Shown: positions 1 through 8,356 of the stretch, piece by piece
How the letters are laid out: every line of letters begins with the position of its first letter
Position numbering within the stretch: the first letter of the stretch is position 1
DNA from: Arthrobacter mangrovi
GTDB lineage: Bacteria > Actinomycetota > Actinomycetes > Actinomycetales > Micrococcaceae
Length of the DNA: 64,000 bases
Direction: 5' to 3'
Assembly: GCF_026011795.1 (NCBI RefSeq)
Contig: NZ_BRVS01000009.1
Location: 1 to 64,000 of the forward strand
Notes under the pieces: generated by a model
The model's database searches: none
What the model was told of the DNA's origin: nothing
Seen by the model: only the letters and a program-made list of their open reading frames with translations
Made by a program: the position numbers and the translations under genes

Positions 1-357
1 ATGCGCCACCCGCCCGAATGGCTCAAACGAGAAATCCGGCTACGCGACGGGACCTGCCGCGGGCTGGGCTGCCGCACCCACTGGAAGCACTGCGAACTCG
101 ACCACACCCTGGCCTGGGAACACGGCGGCAAAACCGAACTCGATAACCTCGCCCTGCGCTGCAAGCCCGACCACCTGGCCAAACACAACGATGACTGGCA
201 CACCACCCAGCAACCCCACGGCGTCATCCGCCACCAAACCAGGACCGGCCAAACCTACACCAGCTACCCCGACGGCTCCTGGATCAACAACGGCCTCCAA
301 CCACCCCCACCCCCGCCGCCAGACCCCTACAACGACACCACCCCACCACCCTTCTGA
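1..357 (+). CDS. HNH endonuclease-domain protein, 3' end only (DUF222/HNH type)
   Basis: This is the last 118 residues of a protein whose start lies before the window. The first codon is ATG but falls inside the expected HNH domain, so it is probably not the start. The HNH core is visible: a CRGLGC cysteine pair, then ELDH, then an Asn in ELDN and a closing CKPDH. The tail is proline-rich. In actinobacteria this domain usually follows a DUF222 region of about 300 residues and the proteins occur in many copies. Whether they act as nucleases in defence, mobile elements or repair is unknown. The gene is convergent with the LacI-type gene. Confidence 0.85.
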   Translation: MRHPPEWLKREIRLRDGTCRGLGCRTHWKHCELDHTLAWEHGGKTELDNLALRCKPDHLAKHNDDWHTTQQPHGVIRHQTRTGQTYTSYPDGSWINNGLQPPPPPPPDPYNDTTPPPF

Positions 358-459
358 GGCTGTGTGCGCCGTTGGAAATCTTAGGGCCGGGGACGGACCC
401 TGCCCACGTGGAGGTGCGTGCAACTGCTGCGAAATTGCGCCCTAATGGGACTAACTCAT

Positions 460-1485
460 TCACGGCCAGACCGGGATGTTGTGCGGTGTGATGATGTCGA
501 TCTTCGAGGCCTCTCCGGAGGGATCTTCGGGCAGCGCCCCGTGGTGGTGCAGCAGGATGCGGCAGCACCGGTTCACATCCAGCCGCAGGTCGTGGTGCAG
601 CAGGGCACTGATCCTGCCGGCCCGCAGCAGCTCGAGGTTGTCGGCGTTCAGGTCGTGTCCGATGAATACCTCAGGCTCCCGGCCGACTGCCTCGAACGCG
701 GCCAGCAGCCCCCGGTTGCCTCCGCCGGACGAATACACCCCGGCCGGCGGCTGCTCCCCTGCGAGCGCGCGCCCCATGATCTCCCGGGCGCTGTCGTCGA
801 GCCCGTCCGATCCGTCCAGGTAGAGCACCGGCCGCTCGGGGTCCAGCTTGCGCATGGCGGCGCGGAAACCCATTTCCCGCTCCTCCTCGCCGCGGAACGC
901 GTCATTGCTCACCGTCACCGCGACGCCGCCCGGCCGCCCGCGCAGCCACTGCGAGACCAGGTAGGCCGCCGTCGCCCCGGCCGAGCGGTTGTCGATCCCG
1001 ACGTAGGCCAGCCGGCGGCTGAGCGGCACGTCGGTGACCAGCGTGACCACCGGGATGCCAAGGGCCAGCAGGCGGTCGACGGCGGCGGCGACCTCGGGCA
1101 CGTCGGGCGCCTTGAGCACGACGCCGTGGCTGCCCTGCGAGCCGATGCGGTCCAGCTGCGCGACGCATGCGGCGGCGCCCCAGAGTTCGTGCAGGTGGAA
1201 GCGCGCCCTAAAGACGGCCGGGCGCAGCAGGGGCAGCTCGGCTTCCAGCGCCGTCCGAACGGCGAGGTGGAACCGGGCGGGCGCATCGGCGACGACGTCG
1301 ATCATGAACCGGCGGCCGGTCAGTTCCAGCTGCTGCCGCTGCGCCTCGAGCTCCTGGATGGCCCGCTTTACCTGGCCGGTCGTGGCGGCGCGCACGCCGG
1401 GGCGGTTGTGCAGCACCCGGTCGACCGTCGCATCGCTGACGCCGGCCTGGCGGGCGATCTCCCGCACGGTGAACGGATGGGCCAC
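460..1485 (-). CDS. LacI-family transcriptional regulator with sugar-binding domain
   Basis: A 341-residue regulator. An N-terminal LacI helix-turn-helix (TVREIARQAGVSDATVDRVL, about residues 5-24) is followed by a periplasmic-binding-protein-like effector domain (motifs YVGIDNRSAG and FIGHDLNADN). I chose the GTG at 1485 because GGAGG lies five bases upstream at 1490-1494 and the HTH follows at once; longer in-frame extensions have no ribosome site. It is divergent from the PhyH gene, and three 11-bp repeats stand just upstream of its start, a natural place for autoregulation. Its position beside inositol genes suggests a polyol effector, which is inference. It is not the GntR/DeoR-type IolR described elsewhere. 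Confidence 0.88.
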   Translation of the reverse strand: MAHPFTVREIARQAGVSDATVDRVLHNRPGVRAATTGQVKRAIQELEAQRQQLELTGRRFMIDVVADAPARFHLAVRTALEAELPLLRPAVFRARFHLHELWGAAACVAQLDRIGSQGSHGVVLKAPDVPEVAAAVDRLLALGIPVVTLVTDVPLSRRLAYVGIDNRSAGATAAYLVSQWLRGRPGGVAVTVSNDAFRGEEEREMGFRAAMRKLDPERPVLYLDGSDGLDDSAREIMGRALAGEQPPAGVYSSGGGNRGLLAAFEAVGREPEVFIGHDLNADNLELLRAGRISALLHHDLRLDVNRCCRILLHHHGALPEDPSGEASKIDIITPHNIPVWP

Positions 1486-1509
1486 GCTGCCTCCGGTGGT
1501 CTGGTACTG

Positions 1510-1559
1510 ACGGATCCGTGACGTATCCGTGATGGATCCGGGCTGGGTTCGGATCGATT
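1510..1559. promoter_or_regulatory. Three 11-bp tandem repeats with palindrome between divergent LacI and PhyH genes
   Basis: In the 277-bp gap between the divergent genes, ggatccgtgac (1512-1522), gtatccgtgat (1523-1533) and ggatccgggct (1534-1544) follow one another with an exact 11-bp period, and a further ggatcgatt begins at 1551. The first overlaps the perfect palindrome acggatccgt (1510-1519). One-turn phasing next to a LacI-family gene is what an operator array would look like. The role is inferred. Confidence 0.5.
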
Positions 1560-1762
1560 GCCGCCAGCATCGCACGGCAGCGAACGGCACGGCAAGGCCA
1601 CCAGCAGCATCCGGCCCGCCCTCGACGCTGAGGGGTTTTTGAGGTACTTGCCCCCTTGCCGGCCCCTGGGTGCGGCGGAAGACTGGATCCAGTGCAGCCG
1701 GCCTGCACGCCATGGATTTCCTTACCTCTTCTGCTCCACTCTTCCTCGAAAAGGAGTTCCCT

Positions 1763-2968
1763 ATGTCCACCACAGCCCAGCCCGGAACGGTCGGCCTCCG
1801 CCATGACGTCCAGTGGTTCAGCGCGGCCGACTGCCGGCTCGACGACTTCGTTCGCATCGTCGAGGCGGAGACCCGGCGCGAAGACTACCCCTTCGCGGCG
1901 GGTGTCGAGCGCAACGTCCTCATCTACGGGCCGGACCTGCAGCACCGGGCCGCGAACCCGGCTGTCCGGCGCGAAATCCAGGCGGAACTCGTGCGGGCCC
2001 TGACCGAAGGCCCGGGCATCGTGGTCTTCAAGCGCGCCTTCGCGGACACGGCCGTCGTCGACCGCGCCACGGAGGCCTTCAACCGGCTGATCGAGGACCA
2101 GCGGGCGGCGGGCACGGCCGGCGGGGACCACTTCGCCAAGCCCGGGGCAAACGACCGGGTCTGGGGCGCCCTGGACAAGCTGGCCGTCGCGGCGCCCGGG
2201 GTCTTCGCGGACTACTACGCCAACGATGTCCTCGCCCTCATTTCCCAGGCCTGGCTCGGCCCCAACTACCAGGTCACCTCGCAGGTCAACGTGGTCAATC
2301 CCGGCGGTGCAGCGCAGACGGCCCACCGCGATTACCACCTCGGCTTCATGGGGCTTGAGGAGGCCCAGGCCTACCCGGCGCACGTGCACCTGCTCTCCCC
2401 CGCCCTGACCCTGCAGGGAGCGGTGGCGCACTGCGACATGCCGGTCGAGTCCGGACCGACCCTGTACCTGCCGCACTCGCACAAGTATCCGGCGGGCTAC
2501 ATCGCCTTCCACCGGCCGGAGTTCACCGAATACTTCGAGCAGCACTACGTCCAGCTGCCGCTGGAGAAGGGCGACGCCGCCTTCTTCAACCCGGCGCTCT
2601 TCCACGGGGCCGGCCACAACCGCAGCGCCGGCATCCGGCGGATGGCCAACCTCCTGCAGGTCTCGTCCGCCTTCGGCCGCGCCATGGAAACGGTGGACCG
2701 GACCGGCATGTGCAGGGCGCTCTACCCCGTCCTGCGGCAACGCCTCGCCGCCGGGGCAGGCCCGGAGTGGATCCGCAACGTCGTCGCCGCGGCCGCCGAG
2801 GGCTACGCGTTTCCGACCAACCTCGACCGGGACCAGCCGATCGGAGGCATCGCCCCGGAGAGCCAGGCCGCGCTGGTGCTGCGCGCGCTGGAATCCGGGC
2901 TGGACGACGCGGCGTTCGAGACCGAGCTGTCGGCCCAGCAGCAGCGCCGCGGCAGCGGAGCCGCCTGA
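1763..2968 (+). CDS. Phytanoyl-CoA dioxygenase (PhyH) family Fe(II)/2-oxoglutarate oxygenase
   Basis: A 401-residue PhyH-family protein. The metal-binding HxD is seen in AHRDYHLG (about H188, D190), and the distal His plus 2-oxoglutarate-binding Arg in FHGAGHNRS (about H281, R287), so the facial triad looks complete. The ATG at 1763 has AAGGAG at 1751-1756; an upstream in-frame ATG at 1670 has none. Family members hydroxylate or demethylate small molecules and lipids using O2 and 2-oxoglutarate. The substrate here is unknown. It is followed by an SDR on the same strand and sits beside an inositol operon, which hints at oxidation of an inositol or polyol derivative. That link is inference only. 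Confidence 0.85.
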   Translation: MSTTAQPGTVGLRHDVQWFSAADCRLDDFVRIVEAETRREDYPFAAGVERNVLIYGPDLQHRAANPAVRREIQAELVRALTEGPGIVVFKRAFADTAVVDRATEAFNRLIEDQRAAGTAGGDHFAKPGANDRVWGALDKLAVAAPGVFADYYANDVLALISQAWLGPNYQVTSQVNVVNPGGAAQTAHRDYHLGFMGLEEAQAYPAHVHLLSPALTLQGAVAHCDMPVESGPTLYLPHSHKYPAGYIAFHRPEFTEYFEQHYVQLPLEKGDAAFFNPALFHGAGHNRSAGIRRMANLLQVSSAFGRAMETVDRTGMCRALYPVLRQRLAAGAGPEWIRNVVAAAAEGYAFPTNLDRDQPIGGIAPESQAALVLRALESGLDDAAFETELSAQQQRRGSGAA

Positions 2969-2994
2969 CATGGGAGCGGACCGCAACTGCGAAG

Positions 2995-3029
2995 CCCGGA
3001 GGCCCCGGCTCCCCGCCGGGGCCTCCGGG
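2995..3029 (+). terminator. Perfect 14-bp hairpin between PhyH and SDR genes
   Basis: The arms at 2995-3008 and 3016-3029 are perfectly complementary over 14 bases, mostly G and C, around a 7-base loop. No T-run follows and the SDR ribosome site (GGAAGGAG, 3044-3051) comes soon after. It may be a partial terminator or mRNA-stability element that lowers expression of the downstream gene. The structure is read directly; the role is inferred. Confidence 0.55.
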
Positions 3030-3058
3030 CCCGCTGCCGCAACGGAAGGAGTATCGGC

Positions 3059-3847
3059 ATGGCCCTCGACCACCTGATGCGGGGCAAGGTCCTGCTCGTC
3101 AGCGGCGGCACGCAGGGGGTCGGCGCCGGCGTCGCCCTCGCCGCCGCGCAGCAGGGCGCGGAGGCCATCGCCGTCGTCGGCCGCAGCGATGACAAAGGCC
3201 GGCGGTCGGTGGACGCCCTGGAGGCGGCCGGAACCGAGGCGTGCTTCATCCGGGCCGACCTGGCGGACCACGCCCAGGTTGGCACCGTGGTGGACACCGC
3301 CGTCGCACGCTTTGGCCGGGTGGATGCGCTGGTCAACGCCGCCGGGCTGACGACGCGCGGGACCATGCTGGATACCACCGGGGAACTCTTCGACGCCCAC
3401 ATCGCGGTCAACCTGAAGGCGCCGTTCTTCCTCATGCAGCAGGCCATCGCCCACCTGCGCGGCCGCGGCGCACCCGGCACCATCGCCAACATCATCACGA
3501 TGAGTTCGCACGGCGGCCAGCCCTATCTGGCGCCGTACGTGGCGGCTAAGGCCGGGCTGGCCGGACTGACGAAGAACGCCGCCCACGCGCACCGCCGGGA
3601 CCGGATCCGGATCAACGGCATCAACATCGGCTGGACCGCGACGGAAGGCGAGGACGGCATCCAGCGCCGCTTCCACGGGGCCGGCGACGACTGGCTCGAG
3701 CGGGCCGGCGCGTCCCAGCCGATGGGCAAACTGGGCCAGGTCGACGAGATTGCGGACTTCGGCGTGTTCCTGCTCTCCGAGCGCTCCGGCGTGGTCACCG
3801 GCTCCGTGATCGACTGGGACCAGCAGGTCCCCGGGGCCTACGACTAA
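3059..3847 (+). CDS. SDR-family NAD(P)-dependent oxidoreductase
   Basis: A 262-residue classical short-chain dehydrogenase. The cofactor loop is SGGTQGVGAG near the N-terminus, NAAG follows strand 4, and the catalytic Ser and Tyr/Lys are in MSSHGG and YVAAK. A strong GGAAGGAG site precedes the ATG. The likely reaction is reversible oxidation of a secondary alcohol, perhaps the product or a relative of the substrate of the upstream PhyH oxygenase. The C-terminus (VIDWDQQVPGAYD) is typical of SDRs annotated near sugar and polyol pathways. The gene is convergent with iolH, with a strong hairpin between them. Confidence 0.88.
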   Translation: MALDHLMRGKVLLVSGGTQGVGAGVALAAAQQGAEAIAVVGRSDDKGRRSVDALEAAGTEACFIRADLADHAQVGTVVDTAVARFGRVDALVNAAGLTTRGTMLDTTGELFDAHIAVNLKAPFFLMQQAIAHLRGRGAPGTIANIITMSSHGGQPYLAPYVAAKAGLAGLTKNAAHAHRRDRIRINGINIGWTATEGEDGIQRRFHGAGDDWLERAGASQPMGKLGQVDEIADFGVFLLSERSGVVTGSVIDWDQQVPGAYD

Positions 3848-3855
3848 CGCCACGC

Positions 3856-3899
3856 GCCGGACCCGCCCTGCCCGGCTATGCGGGGAGGGCGGGTCCGGC
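3856..3899. terminator. Bidirectional terminator-like hairpin
   Basis: 14-bp perfect arms at 3856-3869 and 3886-3899 enclose a 16-base GC-rich loop, exactly in the gap between the convergent SDR and iolH genes. It lacks a clear T-run on either strand. Confidence 0.65.
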
Positions 3900-3907
3900 A
3901 GGCCGCG

Positions 3908-4780
3908 TTACTGGAAGCCGCCGACGAACTCCTTCATGGTGTCCAGCTGGTAGCGGGCAACCTCGCGGGCGTGCTCGTTCTCGGCGAAGACGCTGGAAAC
4001 CATCACGGTCTCCGGCCGGTCCAGGAAGCCGTTCTCGGCCAGCGAGCCGAAGAACTCCTGCCAGTCCACGTCGCCGTCGCCGATTTTCAGGTGCTGGTGC
4101 ACCCGCACCGGGTTGCCCGGCGGGTTGGTGATGTAGCGCAGCCCGTGGGAAGCATGGTGGTCCATGGTGTCGGCCACGTGGACCACCCGCAGCCGGTCCC
4201 CGACGGCCTCCATGATCCGCCCCGGGTCGTCCTTCATGTGGAAGGTGTGCGCCGCGACGTACACGAAGCCGAGGTTGGGCGAATTGACGCCGCGGATGAC
4301 GCGCCAGGCGGCCAGGCCCTCCTCGACGAAGTCGTCCGGGTGCGGGTCGATGGCGACGTGGACGCCCTCGCGTTCGAAGAGCGGCACGAGCTCCTCCATC
4401 GAGCGGTAGAACGCGGCCTCGGACTCTTCCGGCAGCTCCGGCCGGCCGCTGAACTCGGTGTTCATCTGCGTCACGCCGAGGTCGACGGCGATCTGCACCG
4501 CGCGCTTCCAGTAGCGGACGGCGGCCTCCCGGAGGTTCTCGTCCGGTGACGACCAGCGCAGGACCGGCAGCACCGAGGCGATTTCGACTTCCGCCTCGGC
4601 GCAGGCCTTCTTCAGGCCGGCGACCAGCGCGTCGTCGGCCTTCGGGTGGGTGAAGAACGGCAGGAAGTCCTGGTGCGGGGTGAGCTGGAGGTACTTGTAG
4701 CCCAGTTCTGCCGCCAGCTTAGGAAACTCCAGCAGCGAGTGGGTGTGGTGGAACGGGGTGGGATCAAGCGCGATCTTCAT
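3908..4780 (-). CDS. iolH: IolH-like sugar phosphate isomerase/epimerase (TIM barrel)
   Basis: A 290-residue xylose-isomerase-like TIM-barrel protein starting MKIALDPTPFHHTHSLLEFP. It keeps the family's acidic and histidine metal ligands in segments such as AIDPHPDDFVEE, HTFHMKDDPG and VHVADTMDHHASHG. IolH proteins are conserved in inositol loci but their exact reaction is not firmly settled; they are related to inosose dehydratase and epimerases. It is the last gene of the minus-strand iol operon, 49 bp after iolG. The ribosome site is weak. The name rests on sequence style and operon position. Confidence 0.8.
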   Translation of the reverse strand: MKIALDPTPFHHTHSLLEFPKLAAELGYKYLQLTPHQDFLPFFTHPKADDALVAGLKKACAEAEVEIASVLPVLRWSSPDENLREAAVRYWKRAVQIAVDLGVTQMNTEFSGRPELPEESEAAFYRSMEELVPLFEREGVHVAIDPHPDDFVEEGLAAWRVIRGVNSPNLGFVYVAAHTFHMKDDPGRIMEAVGDRLRVVHVADTMDHHASHGLRYITNPPGNPVRVHQHLKIGDGDVDWQEFFGSLAENGFLDRPETVMVSSVFAENEHAREVARYQLDTMKEFVGGFQ

Positions 4781-4829
4781 TGTTGGCGCCCTTCGTTGGC
4801 TCGATTCATGGCTCGATTGTCTGCCGGCC

Positions 4830-5843
4830 CTAGCTGTACAGCGCGGGCTTGTCGTTCAGCCGGACCTGGACCTTGGCGCCGGTCTTCTGGGCCTCGACCC
4901 CCGCCTCGCAGCACGCTGCGGTGGCATAGCCGTCCCAGGCGCTCGGGCCGCCGATCCGGTCCTCCAGAGCCGCGTCGACCCAGGCCTGCAGCTCCACGTC
5001 GTAGGCCGCGGCGAAGCGCTCCACGAACCCGGGCGTCACCTGCCCGCCCCAGCGCCCCTGGGTGCGGACGTAGGGTCCGGAATCGCTGCCGATGCTGACC
5101 ACGCCCTGCTCGAAGGAGGCCTGGGTGGCCACCTCGTAGCCGAACTGGGCGTTGACGTAGATTTCCACATCGGCCAGCACCCCGGAAGCCGTCTCCAGCA
5201 GCACGTGCTGCGGATCGTGCTGGCCCTCGGGCGCGTTGCGGGTGCGCTTGCCCAGCCGCACCTGCACGGAGGTGATCTCCTCACCGGTGAAGAAGCGCAC
5301 GGCGTCGAACTCGTGCACCACCGAGTCGTTGATCAGCATCTCATTGGTGAAGCCGGGCGGCGTCGTCGGGTTGCGGTGCTGGTGGTGCAGGACCAGCAGC
5401 TCCCCCAGCTCGCCGCTGCGGATGATCCGGCCCAGCTGCGCGTACTCCGCGTCGTAGCGGCGCATGAAGCCGACCTGGATCCGCTGGCGGCCCAGCTTCT
5501 CCTCGGCCTGGACCACCCGCCAGGAGGACTCGGCATCCGGGGTCAGCGGCTTCTCGCACAGGATCGGGATGTCCCTTTCGAGTGCCGCGTGCAGGATCTC
5601 CTCGTGCAGGAAACCCGGCGTGGCGATCAGCACGGCGTTGATGTCCGGCCGCTCCAGGGCCGCAGGCCCGTCGGTCAGCGCGAGGGCGCCGGGCACATCG
5701 GCGACGGCGGCGCGGGCGCGGTCCTCGTCGATGTCGACGACGGCGGCCACTTCCGCGCCGTGGATGCGGCGGTGCAGCCGCTGGATGTGGTCGATGCCCA
5801 TGCGGCCCGCTCCGATGACGGCCACGCGGAGGTTCTGGTTCAT
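4830..5843 (-). CDS. iolG: Gfo/Idh/MocA-family inositol 2-dehydrogenase
   Basis: A 337-residue NAD-dependent dehydrogenase predicted to oxidise myo-inositol to 2-keto-myo-inositol (scyllo-inosose), the first catabolic step. The N-terminal Rossmann motif is AVIGAGRMGIDHIQRL. The EKP motif of the family appears as CEKPLTP, and the C-terminal domain carries NDSVVHEFDAVRFF with the catalytic-site Asp/His region. AAGGAACC upstream of the ATG is a good ribosome site. It lies inside the iol operon between iolE and iolH. Related dehydrogenases for scyllo- or chiro-inositol look similar, so the exact stereoisomer is not proved. Confidence 0.88.
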   Translation of the reverse strand: MNQNLRVAVIGAGRMGIDHIQRLHRRIHGAEVAAVVDIDEDRARAAVADVPGALALTDGPAALERPDINAVLIATPGFLHEEILHAALERDIPILCEKPLTPDAESSWRVVQAEEKLGRQRIQVGFMRRYDAEYAQLGRIIRSGELGELLVLHHQHRNPTTPPGFTNEMLINDSVVHEFDAVRFFTGEEITSVQVRLGKRTRNAPEGQHDPQHVLLETASGVLADVEIYVNAQFGYEVATQASFEQGVVSIGSDSGPYVRTQGRWGGQVTPGFVERFAAAYDVELQAWVDAALEDRIGGPSAWDGYATAACCEAGVEAQKTGAKVQVRLNDKPALYS

Positions 5844-5856
5844 AGCGGTTGGTTCC

Positions 5857-6777
5857 TTACTGGACGCGGGTGCGGGAGCCGCACGAGAGCAGGTACTTGC
5901 AGGTGCGCTGTGCGATGGGCATCGGCACGCCGAAGTCGGCCACCGGATACATGTCCTGCTCCACGATGCCGAAGATCGGCTTGTCCAGCCGTTCGACGGC
6001 GTCGATCACCTTGGACAGGTCGGGCAGGCCGTTGGGCGGTTCGATCATGACGCCGGCGGTGTTGGCCGCGGCGAAGGTCAGGTTCTGCTCGCGCACGGTC
6101 TTGAGCACCTCGGGGTCGACCTGCTTCAGGTGCAGGTAGCCGATCCGCTCCGGGTACTTCTCGATCAGCTCCACGCTGCTGGCCCCGCCGTACTCCGCGT
6201 GCCCGGTGTCCAGGCAGAGCGTGACCAGCTCCGGGTCCGTGTGCTCCAGGAACCGCTCGATGTCCGCCTGCACGCAGACGTGGGAGTCCGCGTGGGAGTG
6301 GAACTGCTGTGCCAGCCCATACTCCTCGGCCAGCACCTTGCCCAGCCGGTTGTGCCCGTTGAACAGGTCGTCCCACTGCTGCACCGTCAGCTCGCCGTTC
6401 TCCACAGCCTCGCCGGTGACGTCGTCGCGCCACATGGCCGGAATGACCACGATGTGCTTGCCGCCCATCGCTGCCGTCAGCTCCGCGACCCGGCGGGCCG
6501 GTTCCCAGGCCTCGTCCCACTGGCCGACGCCGCGGTGGAAGGCGGTGAACACCGTCCCGGCGGAGACCTTGAGGTCCCGCTGGGCCAGTTCGTCGGCCAG
6601 CTTGGCCGGGTCCGTCGGCAGGTACCCGTACGGCCCGAGCTCGATCCACTTGTAGCCGGACTCGGCCACTTCGTCGAGGAACCGCTGCCACGGCGTCTGC
6701 TTCGGGTCATCGGCGAACCAGACTCCCCACGAATCGGGGGCCGTGCCAATGATCAGCTTGTTCTCAACTTCGGACAT
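5857..6777 (-). CDS. iolE: Inosose dehydratase-type sugar phosphate isomerase/epimerase
   Basis: A 306-residue TIM-barrel protein with N-terminal GTAPDSWGVWF, a hallmark of actinobacterial IolE-type proteins, and metal-binding segments HSHADSHV, CLDTGHAEYGG, YLHLKQVD and IVEQDMYP. It is expected to dehydrate 2-keto-myo-inositol to the trihydroxycyclohexane-dione that IolD cleaves. It lies 13 bp upstream of iolG and 41 bp downstream of iolA in the same operon. Since two barrel paralogues (this and iolH) sit here, assignment of the dehydratase to this one follows its motif and length. Confidence 0.83.
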   Translation of the reverse strand: MSEVENKLIIGTAPDSWGVWFADDPKQTPWQRFLDEVAESGYKWIELGPYGYLPTDPAKLADELAQRDLKVSAGTVFTAFHRGVGQWDEAWEPARRVAELTAAMGGKHIVVIPAMWRDDVTGEAVENGELTVQQWDDLFNGHNRLGKVLAEEYGLAQQFHSHADSHVCVQADIERFLEHTDPELVTLCLDTGHAEYGGASSVELIEKYPERIGYLHLKQVDPEVLKTVREQNLTFAAANTAGVMIEPPNGLPDLSKVIDAVERLDKPIFGIVEQDMYPVADFGVPMPIAQRTCKYLLSCGSRTRVQ

Positions 6778-6818
6778 TCTTCCAGGTCCTTTCAGTGCGA
6801 GTGGTGCGGCGGGACGGG

Positions 6819-8315
6819 TCAGTTGGACGGGAAGGCGAAGGAGGCGCCGGAGGCCTGCTTCGGTTCGGGCCAGCGCTGGGTGACGACCTTGCCGCGGGTG
6901 TAGAAGCGGATGCCGTCCGGGCCGTAGATGTGGTGGTCGCCGAACAGCGAGTCCTTCCAGCCGCCGAAGGAGTGCCAGGCCACCGGCACCGGCAGCGGGA
7001 TGTTCACGCCGACCATGCCGACCTTGACGCCGCGGGTGAACGCGCGGGCGTACGCGCCGGACGAGGTGAAGATGGCGGTGCCGTTGCCGTACGGGTTCGA
7101 GTTGATGATCTCCAGTGCCTCGTCGATGCTGGCCACCCGCACCACGGCGAGCACCGGGCCGAAGATCTCCTCGCGGTAGGCGCTCATCTCGCGGCGGACG
7201 TGGTCGATCACGGTCGGGCCGACGAAGAAACCGTTCTCGTGGTCCTTGACCACCAGGTCCCGTCCGTCGACCACCAGCGCGGCGCCGTCTTCCTGGGCCT
7301 CGCCGACGATCTTCTGCAGCCGCGCCTTGGACTGCGGGGTGATGACCGGGCCCATGTCGGCGTCCGGCTCCATCCCGTTGGCGACCTTGACCGCCTCTGC
7401 GCGTTCCTTGAGCTTGGCGACCAGGCCCTCGGCGGCGTCACCGACGGCCACGGCGACCGAGATGGCCATGCAGCGCTGGCCGGCGGAGCCGAAGGCGGCC
7501 GCGTTGATGTGGTCCGCGGCCAGGTCCATGTCGGCGTCCGGCATCACCACGGCGTGGTTCTTCGCCCCGCCGAGCGCCTGCACGCGCTTGCCGTGCTGCG
7601 TGCCGGTCTCGTACACGTACCGGGCGATCGGGGTGGAGCCGACGAAGGAGATGCCGTCCACGTCCGGGTGGGTCAGCAGGCCGTCCACGGCCTCCTTGTC
7701 ACCCTGCAGGACGTTGAAGACGCCGTCCGGCAGGCCGGCCTCCTTCCACAGCCGGGCCAGGAACAGGCTCGCGGAGGGGTCCCGCTCGGAGGGCTTGAGA
7801 ATGAAGGCATTGCCGGTCACGATCGCCACCGGGGCCATCCACAGCGGCACCATCACCGGAAAGTTGAACGGAGTGATGCCGGCGACCACGCCGAGCGGCT
7901 GGCGGAACGAGAACACGTCGATGCCGCCGGAGACCTGGTCCGAGTATTCGCCCTTCAGCGACTGCGCGGCGCCGCAGGCATATTCCACGACCTCCAGCCC
8001 GCGGCCCACCTCGCCGGCTGCGTCGGAGACGACCTTGCCGTGCTCGCTGGTAACAACCTTTGCCAGCTCCTGGACGTTCTCCGCGAGCAGTTCGCGGAAC
8101 TTGAACAGCACCGCCACGCGCTTGGTCAGCGACGTCTCGGCCCAGGATTCGGAGGCGGTCTTGGCGGCGGCGACGACGTCGTCGATGTCCGCGCGGTTGG
8201 CCAGCCGCAGCTCGCCCGTGGCCTCGCCGGTCGCCGGGTTGTAGACGGGCTGGGTCCGGTCCCCGGATCCCACGGTTTCCGCGCCGTTGATGAAGTGGGT
8301 GATGGTCGTGCTCAT
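6819..8315 (-). CDS. iolA: CoA-acylating methylmalonate-semialdehyde dehydrogenase
   Basis: A 498-residue aldehyde dehydrogenase that converts malonate or methylmalonate semialdehyde to acetyl- or propionyl-CoA, the last inositol step. Motifs: ITPFNFPVMVPLWM, FVGSTPIARYVYETG, and the catalytic cysteine in GSAGQRCMAIS. The NHAV sequence where most ALDHs have a catalytic Glu (ALGGAKNHAVV) is the known mark of the CoA-acylating subgroup. The start at 8315 is set by AAGGAG just upstream; the reading frame stays open far into iolD on the same strand, but that extension is antisense-like filler in another frame of iolD. Confidence 0.93.
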   Translation of the reverse strand: MSTTITHFINGAETVGSGDRTQPVYNPATGEATGELRLANRADIDDVVAAAKTASESWAETSLTKRVAVLFKFRELLAENVQELAKVVTSEHGKVVSDAAGEVGRGLEVVEYACGAAQSLKGEYSDQVSGGIDVFSFRQPLGVVAGITPFNFPVMVPLWMAPVAIVTGNAFILKPSERDPSASLFLARLWKEAGLPDGVFNVLQGDKEAVDGLLTHPDVDGISFVGSTPIARYVYETGTQHGKRVQALGGAKNHAVVMPDADMDLAADHINAAAFGSAGQRCMAISVAVAVGDAAEGLVAKLKERAEAVKVANGMEPDADMGPVITPQSKARLQKIVGEAQEDGAALVVDGRDLVVKDHENGFFVGPTVIDHVRREMSAYREEIFGPVLAVVRVASIDEALEIINSNPYGNGTAIFTSSGAYARAFTRGVKVGMVGVNIPLPVPVAWHSFGGWKDSLFGDHHIYGPDGIRFYTRGKVVTQRWPEPKQASGASFAFPSN

Positions 8316-8356
8316 GGGTGCTCCTTGAAATCGTGCAGGTCTGGATTCGTGCAGGT

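Noticed and set aside
1208-3853. Long minus-strand frame of 881 codons opposite the PhyH and SDR genes
   Set aside because: It has no ribosome site or domain and is the usual antisense open frame of GC-rich coding DNA; the plus-strand genes have clear motifs and ribosome sites.
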